From contig JAETXT010000004.1 of assembly GCA_019188255.1 (NCBI GenBank), positions 4,712,001-4,776,000 of the forward strand: DNA of 64,000 bases, in the 5' to 3' direction. Shown here piece after piece: positions 57,916 to 64,000 of the stretch; position 1 is the stretch's first letter, and each line of letters begins with the position of its first letter. The position numbers were made by a program, and so were the translations under genes. This stretch comes from Verticillium longisporum. Taxonomy: Eukaryota; Ascomycota; Sordariomycetes; Glomerellales; Plectosphaerellaceae. A model generated the notes under the pieces. The model had not been told where the DNA came from and did not search any database. It saw nothing but the letters and a program-made list of their open reading frames with translations.

Positions 57916-60900
57916 CTAATTAGTATTACGTTCAACGTAACATAGAATAGCTAGAGCTAGAGAAGTCAGGATCGATCCTACGGATAGCAAATTCGCTATA
58001 CGTAAGCTCATCGGTTATACTTTATAAGTAATCGTAAGAGCACCGTTTACTTTAAGTACTTTAGGACTCTTATAAGAGCTTAATAGTAGGGAAATCCCCT
58101 ATTACGTAATCTATAGGAGCACCGTCTACTTCGAGTACCTTAGGACTCCTATGCCTAAGATTACTACCTAGGCTATATTACTAGCTACTAAACCCGATAA
58201 ACGAAGCTCTACGGAATAGTTAATTAGCCGTAGTAGAGCTTTAATAAAATCAATAATAATAAGCTCCTTAGATTATAGTAATAGCTCCGTAATAGAGCTA
58301 GAGAATGCTAAAAAGATATAATAGGAGTTCGACGGCATTCTAGAAGAACTTAGTATATTACGCCTAACGTAGAAGGTTAGGAAAGGTCTTAATATTAACT
58401 TTATCGTTAATAGAGTAGAATTACGGTTCCCTAGATTACTAGATTTAGCATCTATAGATCTTAAGAGCGCCTAGATCCTTAAAATAATAAGTATATATAG
58501 GACTATAAAGGGAGTTTACTTCCTAGAAGCGTTTATCGAAGATTTTTAGGGCTAAACTAAAGAGGACTTTAACTCTTATAATATAACGATTATTCGAGCA
58601 TTAAAGGTATATCTAGTAGAGCGTAGGATCCCTCTTCTAGGAGTAGTAAATACTAAGACGTTAAAGAGATTAATCTTAATGCTTTTATAGGAAGAGATGC
58701 CCGATATAATAGAATCGATTACTATTAACCGGGATTTAGTGCTCTAAAGAGTAAAGGAATAGCGAGATTAGTAGGACGACGAGCAGTAACCTATAGGGAA
58801 CGCCTAGCTATCCTAAATCCGAAAACTATAAATAGGGAGGATAGATCCCCGATAGCCCCTAGTTCTAGGGTTATTTAATTAATGGAGTAGGTAATCTAAT
58901 TAATAAGAGATTATACCTTAATCGCGAAGAAATAAGACCTTACCCCTAAATATTATCTAGAACCTATTAGCTTAGTATTATACTCTATTATTATATAAAT
59001 TAGTAAATTCACTAATTAACGGAGCTATAATTAAATAATTCGTATCGCTCTAGAATAAAGAGAATAATTACTCTAGGGAGATATATAATATCCTTAACGA
59101 TAAAATGTATATCTTTATAGACGTTTACGAACTACTATAAATCCGCTATACGTAGCTCTATACGCTCTTCCTAAGTATATTTTTAGGGTATATATAAACT
59201 TTCTTCCTAGAATATATAAACCGGAGTATAGGACTCCGTTAAATATATTTAGTAATTAAATAATAGTTCGATTCGGAGATTAATAGAATATAGTATTATA
59301 TAGACTAGAGCTCGATAACGTTCTACTCTATAGCAGTAGAAGCTAATAATATAGGAAAGCTACGAATAGAAGTTCTCTAGATCCTTCTAGATAGGCTTTA
59401 GCGGTACTAGAGAGTACTTAGCCCTATATTTAAGGAAGAGATTTATCTTTATATAAATACTCTAAGGGTAATTTAAGGCGTCCTAGAGCTAAAGATTATA
59501 TTAATAAAGCTAGAGCGATCTTTTAATATATTATCTATATAGCTTAAGAGTATATTAAAAGTAAAGGAGAATACTAGAACGCTTAAGTACTTCTATACCG
59601 ATAGACGTTATAGGAGCGGATATCGCTAGGCTAATAGAAAAGGAGATCGTAGAGAATAATCGGTATATAGAATTAATAATCGTTAATTATCTAGAATTCG
59701 TAAATACTAGATATACTCTAAACTAGACTATAGATCGACGAAATACTCTCCCGAGGAATAATAATATTTAAAAGAGTAATAGAAATATATATAGGAAGCG
59801 TATAGGGATTAGCGGAAGGGATACTATTAATTTTTAATAGTAATAGAACCTATTAAGAGCTCGGAATTAGATAATCCTATTTCTAATAAGCTAGGAGTAA
59901 ACGATACCTTTAAGTCTAATCCCGAGAGCGAACTAATAAATGCCTATACTATATACTTCCTAGTAAATAAGTCGTTCTAATATAGAATTAAGGGGAGTAG
60001 TCCGAAGGCTAAAATAATAGCTCCGATAGAGTAGCTCTTTACTTAATATTAGATTAATAGTACTTCTATATAGTATAATATTATCCTTAATATAGGTATA
60101 GTATTAATTTCTATAATAGGAGCTTTATAAATAAAAGCCCTAATAGCTTTAATACTAAGCCTAATAATTAATAAATAGGGAATAGGGGCTAGAGTAAGAT
60201 TCGGAGTAGGAAATCCTATTTCTATAATAGAGGAGATTACTATTCTAACGCTAATTAGGAGAATTATATTCTATATCGTCCTAACGGATACCCTATTCCT
60301 ACTTTATATTAAGGATATAGACGATCTCGGAGTCTACCTAGATAATACGTATAACGAGCTAGTAAAGCATATTAAGGAGATCTAGGAGCGTACGCCCATT
60401 TTTCGCAAATAGGGCTATTTATAGTTCTTCCTAGATACGAAGACCTATACTAGCTCCGGGATTATATATATAATAGGGATAGAGAGCAATAGAATAGCGT
60501 TTCTAATAGAAGTAGAGCTCCGATATATTTATAAGTAGTTCGGTTATTTATCTATAGAGAAGCTATAGAACCTACTCTAGAGAGTAGACTAGGACGTAAA
60601 TCGGGACGCTCTAGAGCTAATAAACCGCTTCTATTATTATTATTAGATTAAAGGGAAGTCTCCGTAACGCTTTAAGTTTACCCTAAAATTAAATATCGAC
60701 TTTAATTATAAGATTTTAATCGATATTATATACTTAGATAGAAAGCTTATTCTTTATATAATCGATATAAGTATAGGATTCTAATCCGTAACTTTTATTC
60801 CTAATTTTATTACTTACGCAACGTAGGAAGCTCTTAAGAGGTACTAATTAGATATATACCTTAGGCCTCTAGATATCGTAACTATTAACGCTAGAACGAA

Positions 60901-63900
60901 CTTTACCTCTATAGAGTTTAGGGTAGAGGTACGCCTCCTAAGTATAACCTACTATTAGATCCCTATAGAGGCCTATTAGTTAATCAGTAAGGTTAAGAGC
61001 TACTATAAACCGATATATAGAGTATACGAGATCTTAAAGGTAGAGTCTCGCGATACGAGCCTAGAATTATTACTTTAAGGAGCTATAAAGGTAGTAAACG
61101 ATACCGTTAGGCTTAATAGATTAATACCTATACTACTTATATTCGGGGCAATACCTAGGATTACTACTAACTTAGCGCCTACTACGACCTAAGCGTAGCG
61201 CACTAAAGCGGTTAATAAGGCGATAGCGGAGCTTTAGCGAATAATCGCTAAGCGGAAGGTTAATAATGCTCTTAATACCCGTAATAGACTAGATACTAAG
61301 TAGTTACTACCGAGATCGCTAGAGCTAGGAAGCGACGTTCTTATATTCCGAGAGCGGGAGAAATGGACCGGTCCCTATAAGGTTATATCGGTTTCTAATA
61401 TAGCAGTTATAGTCGAAATAGTTAACGGCCTAATAGAGTTTAGAGGAATATATATTAAGCTATATAATAGATTGCTAGATTAATAGGCTAGGGAGATAAT
61501 AGTAGTTCGAACTCTAGAGACCCTAGAACTATTTAAATACCTAGAGCTAATTCTACTATAACGATATAGGAGACCTAGGAAGTTAATAAACGCTACGAAT
61601 CTATTACAAGCGGCTTTTATAGATCGTAAGAATAATATAACTAGGACTTTATAGATTAAGCGCTAATTTATTATTAAAAGGGAATAGTAGGGGTACGACC
61701 TAGCTATTTAACTATGCAATAAAGGTAGAATAACGACCCCTAGGAAGCTATTTAAATAGTCCGATTAGGAGGAAATCGACTTACTCCTAGTAGCTAGAAT
61801 AATTATACCGATTAGGAGATCCGCGTTTCCTAGTATTAAGATCTTTAGATACTAGCTTATAAGAGAGGTAAAAGGCCTCCTTTAAGCCCTATATAAGAAG
61901 TTAAGATTAATAGTTTAGGGATATAATAATTAGGAGAAGATAACCCTATTAACGTAGTCGCCTACGATTATACGCTATAGCTAACGACTAATCCTAGCGA
62001 TTACCCTAACGCTATAATAATATAGCTATTAGTTAATGCTCCGTAATATTAATTAAGCTTATACTTAGAGCGCTATAGACCTATTACGTAACGTTCTCCT
62101 ATACATTCCTAAGGAGCTATAGTATAGATACCCTAATGGAATCGTCTTCTACGTTATAAAGCCGCTCTATAGTATCGTAGAGTTAGGTCTCTATTAGTTT
62201 ATAACCTATTAGCGCTACTATAAAGAGCGCCTAAACGCCGTTCTAACGGGCTACGATCCGTATTTACTTCTAATTAGAGCTAGAGAGAGCTTTAGACTAA
62301 TCGGAATATAGATTAACGATACCCTTAACCTCGGAGAGCCCGCATTTATATAAAAGGAATAAATAGAGCTCGAAAGCGCTAGCTTCCGGGTAAAGCCTGC
62401 TTCCGTCCTTAATATAGGATCTAATAGCGTCTTTAATAGCTATATTATTAAAATTAGAACTAAAGATCTTACAATTTAATAGAAAGGCTAAGGTAATCGC
62501 CTAGAGCTAGTAACCCTAGGGATAGCGAGCTTAGAGTAGGAATATATCGCTTAGAGAGCTCGTAGTACTTATATTACTTTAACCTATTAATTAGAAGTAG
62601 CCTTCGATTTCTCTATTATAGCCTAAGCTAAGAACCTATAAGAGGACGACTTTAAACGGCTTAATAAATATATATAATAGTAGATCGCTAACGTAGGCCG
62701 TAGCCTAAATTACGTACGCCTCGATCTATTAACGGCCTAACTATACGTATTTATTAACGGCTCCTTCGCTAATAATAAGGACCTTAGTTTATAAATCGGA
62801 TTCGTTATCCTCCTTAGTAATGAACGTTCCTACGATTAGGAGAACGCTTTTACGGTACGTAGCAATATTCTCTATTAGCAATCCGTTAAGTATAAACGGG
62901 TTATACGTTTAGTTCTAGCTAGCGAAATCTATAGGATAATTAGCGGCTTCGATATAGCTTATATCCTTAAATAGACGCTCTAAGAGATCTATAAATACTT
63001 AGAATTGCCGCTCCTACGAATAGTTATCTATACCGATAGCTATTCGCTCTACTAATGCCTAGTTCAACTAAGCGCAATAATAGAGAAACGCTTAATAATA
63101 GATCTTATAGTATTATAGTAAAGCTACGAAGAACGTAAAATTAACGAAATTCGCTAGATTATAGGAGGAGATAACCCTATAGATTTAATAACTAAGGGAG
63201 CTCTAAACTAGGTACTAGAAGCATTAATAAGCTCTAACGAAATTATAATTAGGATTAAAGGATAGGTTAAACGTTAAGAAAAGAATAGTTAGGGGGTAAA
63301 AGTAATTAAAATTAATAACGATTAGCTATACCCTAAAAATAGCTACCCCGCAATCAGTAAAATAGCGAAGCAACTAATCTATAAGACGACTAGGCCTTAG
63401 AGTCCGAAGACTCCGAGTTTAATTGCTCTAGCGAGTCCTATTAGAGGCAATTAAAGAGCCGTAGAGCTACGGCCCGCCTAGCCGCCTTACGCTTAGTATT
63501 ACTAAGACTATCTAGGTCTTTATTAGGGTCGTTACCCCCCTTAGCCTCCTCCTCCTCGGTAATCGTTAATATACCCTTAACGACGGCGCGCTATTTCTCT
63601 ATATCCTATATCCCCTATTAGCTAATCGTATAATTAGATAATTAAGGAAAAGAAAAGGGAAGAGAACTTATTAGCTTATTATTTTTATCCTAAGTAGCTA
63701 AAAACTTTATAGCGGGCTTAAACGCCCTAACCGGACTAAAGATAATAATCGTTAGAGCTATAGATACCGGAAATAAAGATCGTAGAAGCTTATATTTACT
63801 TATAAGAGTGCCTAAAGGCATACTTATAGTAACGGGAACCCTTAGGCTCTAAATCGTAGTATATACTATTAGCGCTAGTTTTAGTTTATTTACCGGTAAG

Positions 63901-64000
63901 ATAAGACTTTAAGTACCCTAAATAGGGGATTTTACGAATATTACTATATATACGCGCTATATCCTAGATTAATAGCTCCTACGATCAATGCTAACGGAGT
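57629..64000 (+). mobile_element. RIPped Ty1/copia retrotransposon relic, copy 2 (runs off the window)
   Basis: 5' LTR 57629-57915, then gag-like sequence with a Cys/Arg-rich remnant (FYTDRRYRSGYR, about 59600). The protease/integrase region at about 60500-61500 includes FKFTLKLNIDFNY and ELGSDVLIFREREKWTGPYK. The reverse transcriptase and RNase H lie at about 62060-63250: GYDPYLLL, VFINGSFANNKDL, SVKYKRVIRLVLASEIY, YTDSYSLY. Every domain carries stops of the CpA-to-TpA type. By alignment with copy 1 its 3' LTR should start at about 64865, giving an element of about 7.5 kb. It is less degraded than copy 1, and many CpG sites survive. Confidence 0.88.

Overview
The window comes from a filamentous ascomycete (Pezizomycotina), most likely a Sordariomycete. 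The evidence is short 45-90 nt introns with GT..AG ends and CTAAC/CTGAC-type branch sites, fungal-only families (HET, DUF3435 'FluG-domain' type, M36 fungalysin, OTT_1508-type deaminase, fungal F-box and BTB proteins), and long AT-rich blocks almost free of CpA/TpG, the signature of repeat-induced point mutation (RIP). The genus cannot be fixed from sequence alone.

Layout. 1-19.7 kb is gene-sparse accessory DNA: a 5' stub of a pogo transposon, a conserved fungal protein (2.0-4.5 kb), an internally deleted LINE (about 4.6-7.3 kb, minus), a 3'-truncated Esa1-type MYST acetyltransferase, an OTT_1508-like deaminase, an F-box protein, a small membrane protein and a broken DUF3435 tyrosine recombinase. 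19.7-25.96 kb is a heavily RIPped Ty1/copia relic with a normal-GC pogo element (21011-22870) nested in it. 26-52.5 kb is the main gene island: broken BTB gene, nucleotidyltransferase-fold protein, Tma20, I78-type inhibitor, tRNA-Lys(CUU), type I membrane protein, UNC93-like transporter, HET protein with a membrane N-terminus, SDR relic, two uncharacterised genes and a broken fungalysin. 52.6-64 kb is again RIP-degraded: an unassigned relic holding a second pogo element (53540-55398), a Ty3/gypsy relic on the minus strand, and a second copia copy whose 5' LTR starts at about 57629 and which runs off the window.

How it fits together. The two copia relics are direct-repeat paralogues. Copy 2 keeps the uninterrupted target of the pogo insertion in copy 1, so the TA duplication can be read directly. 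The left end of copy 1 is a 0.57 kb inverted segment. Both pogo elements are intact-looking, not RIPped, and carry terminal repeats with one layout: 11 nt, then two direct repeats at a 17-bp period. The pogo stub at 1780-1954 shares it. In both full elements the transposase frame breaks within four codons of the same place. Three genes close to the RIPped blocks (DUF3435, BTB, fungalysin) each have one premature stop of the C-to-T or G-to-A type expected from RIP leakage. Several other breaks fall in short homopolymers, including one in the housekeeping gene Tma20, so base-call errors must be excluded before those are interpreted.
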